From Prochlorococcus sp. scB245a_519A13 (lineage in GTDB: Bacteria; Cyanobacteriota; Cyanobacteriia; PCC-6307; Cyanobiaceae), in assembly GCA_000634415.1 (NCBI GenBank), contig JFNH01000004.1, forward strand, positions 1 to 64,000: a DNA stretch of 64,000 bases, in the 5' to 3' direction. Numbering within the stretch: the stretch's first letter is position 1; every line of letters starts with the position of its first letter. Shown in pieces: positions 33,114 through 42,064 of this stretch. The notes beneath the pieces were generated by a model. It worked only from the letters and a program-made list of their open reading frames with translations. It had not been told where the DNA came from and ran no database searches. The translations under genes and the position numbers were made by a program.

Positions 33114-33407
33114 TTGAGCAATATAGTTCAAGACCGTAATACATCAGAAAGAGCAGTTCACACCATTACAAACCGAATAAAGATGCAACAAGTTTTATAC
33201 ACCAGAGATGCCGTTAGGCAAACCACCGAAGGTGGTTTCCATAGAGTCCTTCGTAAGAATGTCTCATACAACAAGTATGAAGATCATATTCAAAGAATTG
33301 AAAAAGAACTTATGAAGAAGCACCGATTAGGATATTCTGCCTTAGTTAAGTTTCTGATTCTCAAAGAAGGTCAACAGCAGTTTGGAATTCCATTCTTAGC
33401 ATCCTAA
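33114..33407 (+). CDS. small hypothetical basic protein
   Basis: 97 aa ORF (TTG start) preceded by TTTAAGG direct repeats. Confidence 0.5.
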   Translation: MSNIVQDRNTSERAVHTITNRIKMQQVLYTRDAVRQTTEGGFHRVLRKNVSYNKYEDHIQRIEKELMKKHRLGYSALVKFLILKEGQQQFGIPFLAS

Positions 33408-33509
33408 TGACTGTTATTGTGCCATATAAATTTTTATTGGTTAACTTTCAAAAAAACATTTTGCATTGATGCTTTCTTTTATAAAATAAATGTAATGGAA
33501 TTAATTTAA

Positions 33510-35897
33510 GTGAGTGAGTCGCAGAAAGATATTAGAACCTCGATGACCTTTTTTGAGGAAGGTAATAAACAGTATGATCTTGGAAATTATGAGAGTGCTT
33601 TAAATTGTTATTCAAAATCTATCTATATAGATTCAAATAACTTTAAGGTCTTTTTTAATAGAGGTCTGGCAAAAAGTTTTTTAAATGACTTTTATGGAGC
33701 GATTGAAGATTTCACAAAAGTAATTGAGTTAAATCCAAAAGATGATGATGCTTATACTCAAAGAGGAGAAGCAAAATTCTTCTTAGAGGATTATGAAGGA
33801 GCGATTGAAGATTTCACAAAAGTAATTGAGTTAAATCCAAAAGATGATGATGCTTATACTCAAAGAGGAGAAGCAAAATATAAACTTAATAGGTACGAAA
33901 GTGCTATGGATGATTTTTCAAAGTCAATAGAATTAAATCCTAAAAATGTTAATGCCTTTCTAAACCAAGGAGCAATTAAAACAGTAAAAAAAGATTTTAA
34001 TGGTGCAATTGAGGATTATTCAAAAGTAATCGAGTTTGATCCAAAAAACGAAAATGCCTTATTCAATAGGGGAGTAGTTAAATCATTTATCAAAGAAATT
34101 ACTGGTGCAATTGAAGATTATTCAAAAGTAATTGAGTTAAATCCAGAAAATAATCGTGCTTATATTGAAAGAGCACTTTTACATTATGATCTCAAGAATT
34201 TTACTGGTGCAATTGAGGATTATTCAAAAGTAATCGAGTTTGATCCAAAAAATGCAATTGCTTTTTTAAGTAGGGCGATTGTTAAATCAGTTATCAAAGA
34301 TATTTCTGGTGCAATTGAGGATTATTCAAAAGCAATTGAGTTAAATCCAGAAGATAATAGTGCTTATATTGAAAGAGGAAAGGCACAATATACTTTAGAG
34401 AATTTTAAAGGAGCGATTGAAGATTTCTCAAAAGCAATTGAGTTAAATCCAGAAGATATTAGTGCTTATATTGAAAGAGGGTTGGCAAAAGATTATATAG
34501 AGGATTTTCAAGGTGCTATTGATGATTACTTAAAAGCAATTGAGTTAAACCCAGAAGATGAAAGGTCATATCTTTTTAGAGGAGAATCAAAATATAAATT
34601 AAATGAATATCAAAGTGCCAATGAGGATTTTTCAAAAGTTATAGAATTAAATCCAAAAAATGAATTTGCTTTTTTTAATAGAGGAGTGGTTAAATCAGTC
34701 ATAAAAGACGTTACTGGTGCAATTGAGGATTATTCAAAAGCAATTGAAATTAATCCTCAAAAAGAAATCGCTTTTTTTGATAGAGGTGTTGCAAAAACGC
34801 GATTAAGTGATTATGAAGGTGCGATTGAAGATTTCTTAAAAGTTATTGAATTAAATCCCAAAGATGAGATTGCTTTGAGATACCTTGGAAAAGCGAAATA
34901 TGATCTTAATGATTATCAAGGTGCGATTGAAGATTTCACAAAAGTAATTGAGTTAAATCCTAAAATGAATCTTGCCTACCTGGGGAGAGGAAACGCAAAA
35001 TTCTTATTAGAGGATTATCAAGGTACAATTGAAGATTTTACAAAAGTAATTGAATTAAATCCTAAAAATGAATTTGCTTATTTTAGAAGAGGAGAAGCAA
35101 AATCTAAAATTAAAGAATACAAGGGTGCAATTGAAGATTTTACACAAGTAATTAAATTGAATCCTAAATATGAATTGGTTTTTTTTAAAAGAGGGTTGGC
35201 AAAAGATTATATAGAGGATTATCAAGGTGCAATTGAAGATTATTCCAAATCAATAGAATTAAATCCTAAATATGAAAATATTTTTTTTAATAGAGGGATG
35301 GCAAAAAATTATATAGAGGATTATCAAGGTGCAATTGAAGATTTCACAAAAGTAATTGAATATAATCCAAAGGATGAAAGTGGTTTCTTCAATAGAGGTG
35401 TCGCAAAAAGGGGTTTGGAAGATTATCAAGGTGCTATAGATGATTACTCAAAAGTAGTTGAATTAAATCCAAAAAATGAAATTGCTTTGAGAAATATAGG
35501 AAGAGCAAAAAATGCTTTGCGTGAATTCGATGAGTCAATTGGGTATTACTCAAAAGCAATTAAATTAAATCCAGAAAATGAAATTTATTATTTTGAAAGA
35601 GGAGAAGTGAAATTTATGCAAGAGTGTTATCGAATTGTTAACAAGGACAATACCAATAAGGATGATTATCAAGGTGCTATGGAGGATTATTCAAAAGTAA
35701 TAGAATTAAATCCTTATAATTACAGGGCATTTTTAATGAGAGGAAATTTAAAAGGACGCCTTTACGATTATCACGGGGCGATTGAAGATTATTCTCAGGT
35801 ATTGAAAATTGATCCAGAAAACAAGGAGGCACTTAAGAAAAGATCTGATTTATATAAAGAATTATCTGAAATTGATATAGATAAAATTAAAGATTAA
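33510..35897 (+). CDS. large TPR-repeat protein
   Basis: 795 aa, about 20 consecutive 34-aa TPR units (GAIEDFTKVIELNPKNE...); GTG start. Confidence 0.9.
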   Translation: MSESQKDIRTSMTFFEEGNKQYDLGNYESALNCYSKSIYIDSNNFKVFFNRGLAKSFLNDFYGAIEDFTKVIELNPKDDDAYTQRGEAKFFLEDYEGAIEDFTKVIELNPKDDDAYTQRGEAKYKLNRYESAMDDFSKSIELNPKNVNAFLNQGAIKTVKKDFNGAIEDYSKVIEFDPKNENALFNRGVVKSFIKEITGAIEDYSKVIELNPENNRAYIERALLHYDLKNFTGAIEDYSKVIEFDPKNAIAFLSRAIVKSVIKDISGAIEDYSKAIELNPEDNSAYIERGKAQYTLENFKGAIEDFSKAIELNPEDISAYIERGLAKDYIEDFQGAIDDYLKAIELNPEDERSYLFRGESKYKLNEYQSANEDFSKVIELNPKNEFAFFNRGVVKSVIKDVTGAIEDYSKAIEINPQKEIAFFDRGVAKTRLSDYEGAIEDFLKVIELNPKDEIALRYLGKAKYDLNDYQGAIEDFTKVIELNPKMNLAYLGRGNAKFLLEDYQGTIEDFTKVIELNPKNEFAYFRRGEAKSKIKEYKGAIEDFTQVIKLNPKYELVFFKRGLAKDYIEDYQGAIEDYSKSIELNPKYENIFFNRGMAKNYIEDYQGAIEDFTKVIEYNPKDESGFFNRGVAKRGLEDYQGAIDDYSKVVELNPKNEIALRNIGRAKNALREFDESIGYYSKAIKLNPENEIYYFERGEVKFMQECYRIVNKDNTNKDDYQGAMEDYSKVIELNPYNYRAFLMRGNLKGRLYDYHGAIEDYSQVLKIDPENKEALKKRSDLYKELSEIDIDKIKD
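33696..33879 (+). repeat. 82-nt exact repeat at 102-nt spacing inside the TPR gene
   Basis: 33696-33777 is identical to 33798-33879. Confidence 0.85.
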
Positions 35898-35956
35898 TTC
35901 ATATCGTTCTAACAGATTGATGATAAATGTCACTGCGGGAAAGTTCCAATATCCTT

Positions 35957-36214
35957 TTATTTACTTTGACTTTTCTTTTTGTACATGTTCCTTAGTTCAA
36001 CATAGTTTTTTAAACAAAGGTCTACATACATCGGGAACTTTGCAGCAGATATTTTATTTTTCTTGTAATTTTGACCATCTTTGATTGATAGGAACCTATC
36101 TGCCCACCTTAGGCAGTATGTCTTCTCTTCAGTCAGTTCTGTTTCAACTGAATATAAAGGAACTGATAATGAGCAGAATAAAGTTACTAATAAAATTCCA
36201 GGTGGTTGTCTCAT
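35957..36214 (-). CDS. small secreted hypothetical protein
   Basis: 85 aa; signal peptide-like N-terminus MRQPPGILLVTLFCSLSVPLYS; ATGA overlap with the integrase stop. Confidence 0.5.
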   Translation of the reverse strand: MRQPPGILLVTLFCSLSVPLYSVETELTEEKTYCLRWADRFLSIKDGQNYKKNKISAAKFPMYVDLCLKNYVELRNMYKKKSQSK

Positions 36215-37794
36215 AAGACCTTTGAAAATTCTTTTATAGATGAATCAAATTTTTTAAATGGTGGTTCATAATCTTTTATTGTTACTACACCTTTGAGATA
36301 TCTGTGATGACCTTTATCCAATTTGTCTAGGATTTCTGGACTCAAATTATCGTGATGATAATAATGTTTTCTAATGTACTCAGGTGAAGTATCACAAAAT
36401 GCAGAAACCTCATGAAGTTCCATACCATCACTTTGGAGCATGAAAGTGATAAATGAATGGCGAAAACTATACCAAGATATCTTTTTACCACTTCTTATAT
36501 TCATTGCTTTATTGACTAGTGGTTTACCATCCTCATGAAGTTTTCTTCTATCTGCTAAACCCGCTTCTATCATCATGTCTACCAGTGCTTCTTGCCATAT
36601 TCTTTCACTCCACTCTTCTCCAGTTTTTTGATTGCAAAAAATTAGATCATCAGGTTTTGTATAGTTGCTGATCTTCTTAAGTTGATCATAAATCTCGGTG
36701 ATTCGAGCAGGAATCTCAAAATATTCATTAGTTTTGTTTATTTGTGATGGTACTTTTACTTGCTTATAAAATTTTGAACTTCGCTCCGATCTTTCTGTAA
36801 TCTCTACTATATTTGACCATTTAAGTTGCTTTATAACACCAAATCTTAAACCAGTTTCTAACGCAATTCTCATTGCAAGATATACCATTTTTCTGTGCTT
36901 TATTTGATGTTTTGCTCTATTTGATGTTCCATCACCAAAGATTACACTTTTGAGAATAGGTTTTCCATCCAAAATATCAAAACCATACAGATCTCCATTG
37001 TGATCAAATTTAGAAATACCATGTTGATAATATTTTTCTCCTACTTTTAGTAGTGCTGATATTTCTTCTCTTTCAAACATTGAACGTCTTGTATCCTGGG
37101 TTTCTGCGGTAGTCACAGTCATATTTTCCTTTGGTTTTAAAGGTAACTGATTACGATTGATCCATCTCTGACGCACTCCAATAATTGAATATGCTCTGAT
37201 TATGTTGAATATCTCTCTTACAATTGTTTGTTTTCTTGGTAATGCTTTTCCATGTCTATCACACTTGTTGATAGTTCTTCTTCGGTAGTTGAAGTAACCT
37301 TCAAGATGATTGATATCCATAAGATGAATTGATGAATTATCTGACCTACCGAGTCCCCACTCTTTATCTTTAATAAATTGCAAATAATGTTGCATTTCAA
37401 ATGACATCCTTCGCCAAGTTTTTTCAGTAATAGTTCCTTCTTCTGGATTATTTAGTGGATTGATTCTTTTTTTTTCTTTTTCAATATATGTTTCAATCAT
37501 CCTTCTGATCGATAAAGTTTTAGTTTTTTCTCCACGATCAGTTTTATTTTTTAATTCAAAGAAAGTTTTAGTTCCTATTCTCTCAGCATCATTAAATCCA
37601 TCAATTGTAGGACTTGGATATCTTCCATCAGTCTCAAGAAGAGTGATCCAATGTCTACTCTTTGTTTTTTTATTAATGAAATACAAACTCCATTTATCAT
37701 TACGAGTTTTATCTCTAAAGATGTAAGCATTTCCTTCTTCACATCCTTTTAAAAAGTGCTTGTTTTGCACCCTGCCATTTACCTTAAATACCAT
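36211..37794 (-). CDS. tyrosine recombinase / phage-type integrase
   Basis: 527 aa; ALETGLRFGVIKQLKW (Arg I), SWYSFRHSFITFML (box II), CDTSPEYIRKHYYHH (catalytic Tyr). Confidence 0.88.
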   Translation of the reverse strand: MVFKVNGRVQNKHFLKGCEEGNAYIFRDKTRNDKWSLYFINKKTKSRHWITLLETDGRYPSPTIDGFNDAERIGTKTFFELKNKTDRGEKTKTLSIRRMIETYIEKEKKRINPLNNPEEGTITEKTWRRMSFEMQHYLQFIKDKEWGLGRSDNSSIHLMDINHLEGYFNYRRRTINKCDRHGKALPRKQTIVREIFNIIRAYSIIGVRQRWINRNQLPLKPKENMTVTTAETQDTRRSMFEREEISALLKVGEKYYQHGISKFDHNGDLYGFDILDGKPILKSVIFGDGTSNRAKHQIKHRKMVYLAMRIALETGLRFGVIKQLKWSNIVEITERSERSSKFYKQVKVPSQINKTNEYFEIPARITEIYDQLKKISNYTKPDDLIFCNQKTGEEWSERIWQEALVDMMIEAGLADRRKLHEDGKPLVNKAMNIRSGKKISWYSFRHSFITFMLQSDGMELHEVSAFCDTSPEYIRKHYYHHDNLSPEILDKLDKGHHRYLKGVVTIKDYEPPFKKFDSSIKEFSKVL

Positions 37795-37801
37795 GATTCC
37801 C

Positions 37802-37818
37802 GTTCACTATATGTTCAC
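37802..37818 (+). repeat. 11-nt-period GTTCAC pair (putative recombinase arm site)
   Basis: GTTCACTATATGTTCAC. Confidence 0.55.
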
Positions 37819-37862
37819 GCTTGCAAAGTCTGATCTACGTTATTACTAGAATTTTACGTCTT

Positions 37863-37879
37863 GCTCACCCTTTGTTCAC
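37863..37879 (+). repeat. 11-nt-period GCTCAC/GTTCAC pair (putative recombinase arm site)
   Basis: GCTCACCCTTTGTTCAC. Confidence 0.5.
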
Positions 37880-37936
37880 ACTCCTATTATAGCACAAAAA
37901 CCCAGTTATTGCAACCTATTACAGGGATTTAGAGAG

Positions 37937-37969
37937 TATGTAGAAATAAACTCGGAATATACTACTTAA
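37937..37969 (+). repeat. att-like direct repeat, distal (duplicated argJ 3' end)
   Basis: tatgtagaaataaactcggaatatactacttaa encodes YVEINSEYTT*. Confidence 0.75.
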
Positions 37970-38204
37970 GTTTTAGTAAATCTAATGGTAGATATTCATT
38001 AATATAAAGAAACAGTATTGTTAAAGTTCCAATTACAGAGCCTATAAAACCTCCAAAAAAATTAACTAATAATCCAGATTGTTTAATTATTGCTTCTTCG
38101 TTTTTTTCTTCTTCAAAATTAGGAGAATCAACTACTTTTAAGCGCTGATTGGTTGTTGGTTGTTTAAGTTGTTGGTGTCGGATGAGGGCTTCGAAATCAG
38201 GCAT
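37962..38204 (-). CDS. small membrane protein
   Basis: 80 aa with one TM (FFGGFIGSVIGTLTILFLYI); overlaps the 3' end of the ParA-like gene. Confidence 0.5.
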   Translation of the reverse strand: MPDFEALIRHQQLKQPTTNQRLKVVDSPNFEEEKNEEAIIKQSGLLVNFFGGFIGSVIGTLTILFLYINEYLPLDLLKLK

Positions 38205-38809
38205 GGAATTTGTGAGGCAATTGAACAGTAAGCAGACCAGCCCGTCATTCGACGAGGATCTGATCTACCTAAATCGTCTACAGCTTCAAATACAGCATTG
38301 CCCGAGGCTTCTGCTTTATCAAATGCTGAAAGTAAGGGTATAAATGTATCAAAAACATATAAACCAAAATTTTCTAGAGCTGCTTTGGCTTGTTGCGCTG
38401 CTTTTTGCTGTCTAAAATCAACTTTTACTATTACTACAGCATGGTTAACTTTTAAGTTGCTTAATAAATTAGCTAGTTCAACAGTTAATTCTACTGATCT
38501 TGCTTTTGCAGTTGTAGGTAAAATAACTAAATCTGAGCCATACGCTAAGTGTTTAAGTTCTTCTTGATCACTGCTAGCCTGGCCATCAGTTATTACAATT
38601 TCTGATGATCTTGATGCTTTAGCAGCTGAACTGACGGGGAAGACTGGAAATGGAAGATTGCCTCTTGATGCGTATGCCAAAGCAGATCTATTCTTGTCGG
38701 CATCGACTATGCAAACTTTTTTGCCTTTAGAATGCCAAACACTAGCAAGGTGAATACTTGTACAGGTTTTGGCTACCCCTCCTTTTTGTCCGCAAACGGT
38801 AATGAACAA
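38138..38809 (-). CDS. ParA/MinD-family ATPase
   Basis: MFITVCGQKGGVAKTCTSIHLA deviant Walker A; VCIVDADKNRSA. Confidence 0.88.
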   Translation of the reverse strand: MFITVCGQKGGVAKTCTSIHLASVWHSKGKKVCIVDADKNRSALAYASRGNLPFPVFPVSSAAKASRSSEIVITDGQASSDQEELKHLAYGSDLVILPTTAKARSVELTVELANLLSNLKVNHAVVIVKVDFRQQKAAQQAKAALENFGLYVFDTFIPLLSAFDKAEASGNAVFEAVDDLGRSDPRRMTGWSAYCSIASQIPCLISKPSSDTNNLNNQQPISA

Positions 38810-38959
38810 TTTTTTTTTTAATTTCTCTTACTTTGGAGAATAATTTCTTAATGTCAAGAGAAATTGATTTTTTAATGCTTTAAAACTTATTTTTTGAAAT
38901 ATTTTAAAGAAGTTAATATTTTTAGATAACCTTATAAAGTTCCTTATTTAAATTGGCTA

Positions 38960-39922
38960 GTGAAGAAAAGAATTGGATTAGGTACGTGGTCTTGGGGGAA
39001 TAAGCTTTTCTGGAATTACCAATCTACAAATGACGATGATTTACGTGAGACATATTATGAAGCGTTACGAAGAGGTTTCGATCTAATTGATACTGCAGAT
39101 TCTTACGGTACTGGAAATCTTCAGGGTAGAAGTGAATTGTTGATAGGAAAATTTTTACTAAATACTCCTTCAGCAAAGAAAAAAAGAATTCAAGTAGCAA
39201 CCAAACTTGCACCTTATCCCTGGAGAATAGGTAACAGAGGTTTTAATAAACCTTTTTTGAACAGTTTAAAAAGACTTAATAACAAATTAGATATAGTGCA
39301 ATTACATTGGTCAACTGCAAAATACAATCCTTGGCAGGAATTAGGTCTGTTGAATAATCTTTGTGATTTAAAAGATGAAGGCTTTGATTTTCAAATAGGC
39401 TTATCAAATATAGGCCCTAAAAGATTGATGAAATTAATTAATTTCTTAGCAAAAAGAGATCAGAACCTAAAGAGTGTTCAAATACAGTTTTCTTTGCTTG
39501 CTCCCGATTTAGGAAAACAATATCAGGTGAAAAAAATTTGTGACGAAAATAATATTGATTTCTTTGCTTATAGTCCTTTGTCCTTTGGAATACTTTGTAT
39601 TGATCCAGATAAAGAACAGAAAAAAGAAAAAAGTTTTATTCGCAATGCATTATTTGAAAACTATAAAAAACCAACATATGAATTGCGGAGGTGTTTAAAA
39701 AGAATTGCGAATCAAAGATCAGTTTCCCAAGCGCAAGTAGCAATTAATTGGTGTTGTTATCAAGGAGCTATTCCGCTCGTTGGAATGCGAAAAAAATCTC
39801 AAGTTATAGATGTATCGAATGTATTCAAGTGGAATTTAAATAAAAGTGAATTTAAAGTACTTCAGGAATTGTCAAAAAAATGTTTAAAAAAAATGCCTAA
39901 AAATCCTTTTTCAAGTATTTAA
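38960..39922 (+). CDS. aldo/keto reductase
   Basis: GLGTWSWGN, DLIDTADSYG, IQVATKLAP, DIVQLHW motifs. Confidence 0.9.
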   Translation: MKKRIGLGTWSWGNKLFWNYQSTNDDDLRETYYEALRRGFDLIDTADSYGTGNLQGRSELLIGKFLLNTPSAKKKRIQVATKLAPYPWRIGNRGFNKPFLNSLKRLNNKLDIVQLHWSTAKYNPWQELGLLNNLCDLKDEGFDFQIGLSNIGPKRLMKLINFLAKRDQNLKSVQIQFSLLAPDLGKQYQVKKICDENNIDFFAYSPLSFGILCIDPDKEQKKEKSFIRNALFENYKKPTYELRRCLKRIANQRSVSQAQVAINWCCYQGAIPLVGMRKKSQVIDVSNVFKWNLNKSEFKVLQELSKKCLKKMPKNPFSSI

Positions 39923-39930
39923 TTAAATTT

Positions 39931-40068
39931 TTAGCTAGATATTTTCTTATTTTTTTTTATTTGACAACCATTATTCCATATTTCATTGGGAAATTTTTCG
40001 CCAGTGAATCTAATAACTCTTGGTTTGAGATTTATTATCAAGTCATTCAGTTTTTTATTAGATTCCAT
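39931..40068 (-). CDS. small hypothetical protein (45 aa)
   Basis: Minus-strand ATG at 40068 reads MESNKKLNDLIINLKPRVIRFTGEKFPNEIWNNGCQIKKNKKISS. Confidence 0.45.
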   Translation of the reverse strand: MESNKKLNDLIINLKPRVIRFTGEKFPNEIWNNGCQIKKNKKISS

Positions 40069-40229
40069 TTTGCAAGATTCGATTTTTTAATAAGATAAAT
40101 TAATTTAAAACTTATCTTCTCAGTATTTATACTTATAAAATTAAAAAAATTCTTTTTAATACAAGCATTTGCAGCAATATTTACACACTAATAAATAATC
40201 TATTACAACTTCTTAGTTATTTAAAAAAA

Positions 40230-40505
40230 GTGGAGTCCTTCCAGACTCCTCGTATCATTTGGTTGATAAGGCTGATATAACCCCATCTCCTTTAGGATCA
40301 AGCAGCAACTGGTGCTGTTTGACGGGAGAAACTAACGATTTTGTTAGCATTTGTGTTTTTGCTCTAACCGAGCCGGCTTCAGTCACCTTCCTTATGCCCC
40401 GTCGAAACCATTACAACCCCAAATAGTGGAGTTGAGCGGAATCGAACCGCTGTCCGAAACATCGGTTGAGATCACCTAGTCCAATTGGACATTTATATTC
40501 TGACA
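40230..40505 (-). ncRNA. ssrA: permuted two-piece tmRNA (acceptor piece about 40427-40505, coding piece about 40230-40420)
   Basis: GGGGTTG (5' of coding piece) pairs with CAACTCC preceding the A (3' of acceptor piece); T-arm GGTTCGATTCC; tag ORF 40298-40348 encodes ANKIVSFSRQTAPVAA*; GGAGTC/GACTCC hairpin at the 3' end. Confidence 0.93.
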
Positions 40506-40550
40506 GGCAAAATGGTTATTGAATAGTTTTTTTACTAAGTTTTATCGTAT

Positions 40551-41675
40551 ATGAATGTAGTGGCATCGTCTCCGGAGGGACTAGAGAAATCTTTAGCAAA
40601 AGAAATTTCAAATTTAGGTGGCTTTAATATTAATACTTATAAAAGATTTATTAATTTTGAATGTGATTTTGAAACTTTTTATAGAGTTCATTTCTATTCC
40701 AGATTAGCTTTTCGTTTTTATAGAGAAATTGCAAGTTTTAATTGCTATGACAAGCAATCTTTATATGCGGGGGTAAGAGATTCATTTGATTGGTTAAATT
40801 GGTTGCACTTTGATAAAACGTTTAATGTTCAAGTAACTGGGAGAACATCTTCTTTACGTCATACTCATTTCACTGCTCTTGAAGTAAAAAATTCTATAAC
40901 TGATTTGCAACAGGCAGTTTGGAATAAAAGATCAAATATTTCTCTAGATAATCCTGACTTTATAATTCATCTGCATTTAAATAATAATAAAGCAATTCTC
41001 AGTCTTCAAAGCAGCGTAGAAAGCTTACACAAAAGAGGCTATAGACCGGCAATTGGAAATGCTCCATTAAAAGAAAATTTAGCTTCTGGATTGATAAATA
41101 TGACTCAATGGAATGGTGAAGTTCCATTAATAGATTTTATGTGTGGCTCGGGAACTTTTTTAATTGAGGCAGTCAACCAATTCCTTGGAGTTCCAATAAA
41201 TATTGATCAAGTATATCTTTTTGAGAATTGGTTGGACTTTAGGAAAGATATTTATCTTAATGAAAAAAATAAGGCAAAAAATAAAATTATAAATTATGAA
41301 AAATTACCAACAATAATAGGTTGTGAAATTAATAAAAAGGTTTTTGAGCAGGCGAATCTAAACATATCATTAGCTGGACTCGAAAATTATATTGAGCTTA
41401 TAAATAATGATTTTTTGGCACTTCAATTAAGTTGCAAACCTGGGATAATCATTTGTAATCCTCCATACGGCAAAAAATTAGGCGATGAAAATGAATTGAT
41501 TTGTTTATATAAACAAATGGGAATCTTCCTAAAGAATAATTTTTCAGGTTGGGAATTTTGGCTGCTAAGTGGAAATCCAAAACTAACAAAATATTTGAAA
41601 ATGAAATCTTCATTGAAAATTCCCGTTAGTAATGGGGGAATAGATTGTAGATGGATAAAGTATTTAATAAGGTAA
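40551..41675 (+). CDS. THUMP-domain class I SAM rRNA methyltransferase (RlmL-like)
   Basis: FMCGSGTFLIEAV SAM motif and IICNPPYGKKLG. Confidence 0.85.
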   Translation: MNVVASSPEGLEKSLAKEISNLGGFNINTYKRFINFECDFETFYRVHFYSRLAFRFYREIASFNCYDKQSLYAGVRDSFDWLNWLHFDKTFNVQVTGRTSSLRHTHFTALEVKNSITDLQQAVWNKRSNISLDNPDFIIHLHLNNNKAILSLQSSVESLHKRGYRPAIGNAPLKENLASGLINMTQWNGEVPLIDFMCGSGTFLIEAVNQFLGVPINIDQVYLFENWLDFRKDIYLNEKNKAKNKIINYEKLPTIIGCEINKKVFEQANLNISLAGLENYIELINNDFLALQLSCKPGIIICNPPYGKKLGDENELICLYKQMGIFLKNNFSGWEFWLLSGNPKLTKYLKMKSSLKIPVSNGGIDCRWIKYLIR

Positions 41676-41676
41676 T

Positions 41677-42063
41677 TTATTTTTTGCCTAAAACGGCCTT
41701 TGTTGTCTTGCCTAAACCCTCAAATGTTTGAGGAAGATAAGGTCCTTTGGCTAATTTTCCTCCAAGCTTCAAACTTAAGCCAGCAAGAAATAAATCGATA
41801 AATGTTATGAGTAATAAATTATATTCAATATTCCAGTTATTATATTTGGTTAGAAAAAGATAAAAAATAATATGGATGCAAATTAGTACTAATAATAATA
41901 ATGTGCTGCCAATTGCCAAAAATATTCCACCACTAATTAATCTTCTTTTTTCTCTATCCACTTCTTGAAGAGCTATTCTTACATGCAAATCCATCACTGA
42001 ACTTGCTATAGCCGAAATTCTAGAAGCTGTATTCGCAAAGTTTTTATTTTTTGGTTTTTCCAT
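41677..42063 (-). CDS. phage holin/DUF1469-like membrane protein
   Basis: 128 aa; two hydrophobic segments, VRIALQEVDREKRRLISGGIF pattern. Confidence 0.6.
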   Translation of the reverse strand: MEKPKNKNFANTASRISAIASSVMDLHVRIALQEVDREKRRLISGGIFLAIGSTLLLLVLICIHIIFYLFLTKYNNWNIEYNLLLITFIDLFLAGLSLKLGGKLAKGPYLPQTFEGLGKTTKAVLGKK

Positions 42064-42064
42064 A

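Larger units (their letters stand above)
28927..37969. mobile_element. Genomic island 2 integrated at the argJ 3' end
   Basis: argJ end (28894-28926) duplicated at 37937-37969, both encoding YVEINSEYTT*; tyrosine recombinase at the right end; paired GTTCAC motifs near both ends; cargo of orphan and TPR genes. Confidence 0.85.

Noticed and set aside
33510-35897. CRISPR-like or satellite repeat because of regular ~102-nt periodicity
   Set aside because: The periodicity equals 34 codons and the translation is TPR units in one long ORF; no spacers are present.
38298-38567. 89-aa plus-strand ORF
   Set aside because: Antisense to the ParA-like ATPase, which has unambiguous Walker motifs.
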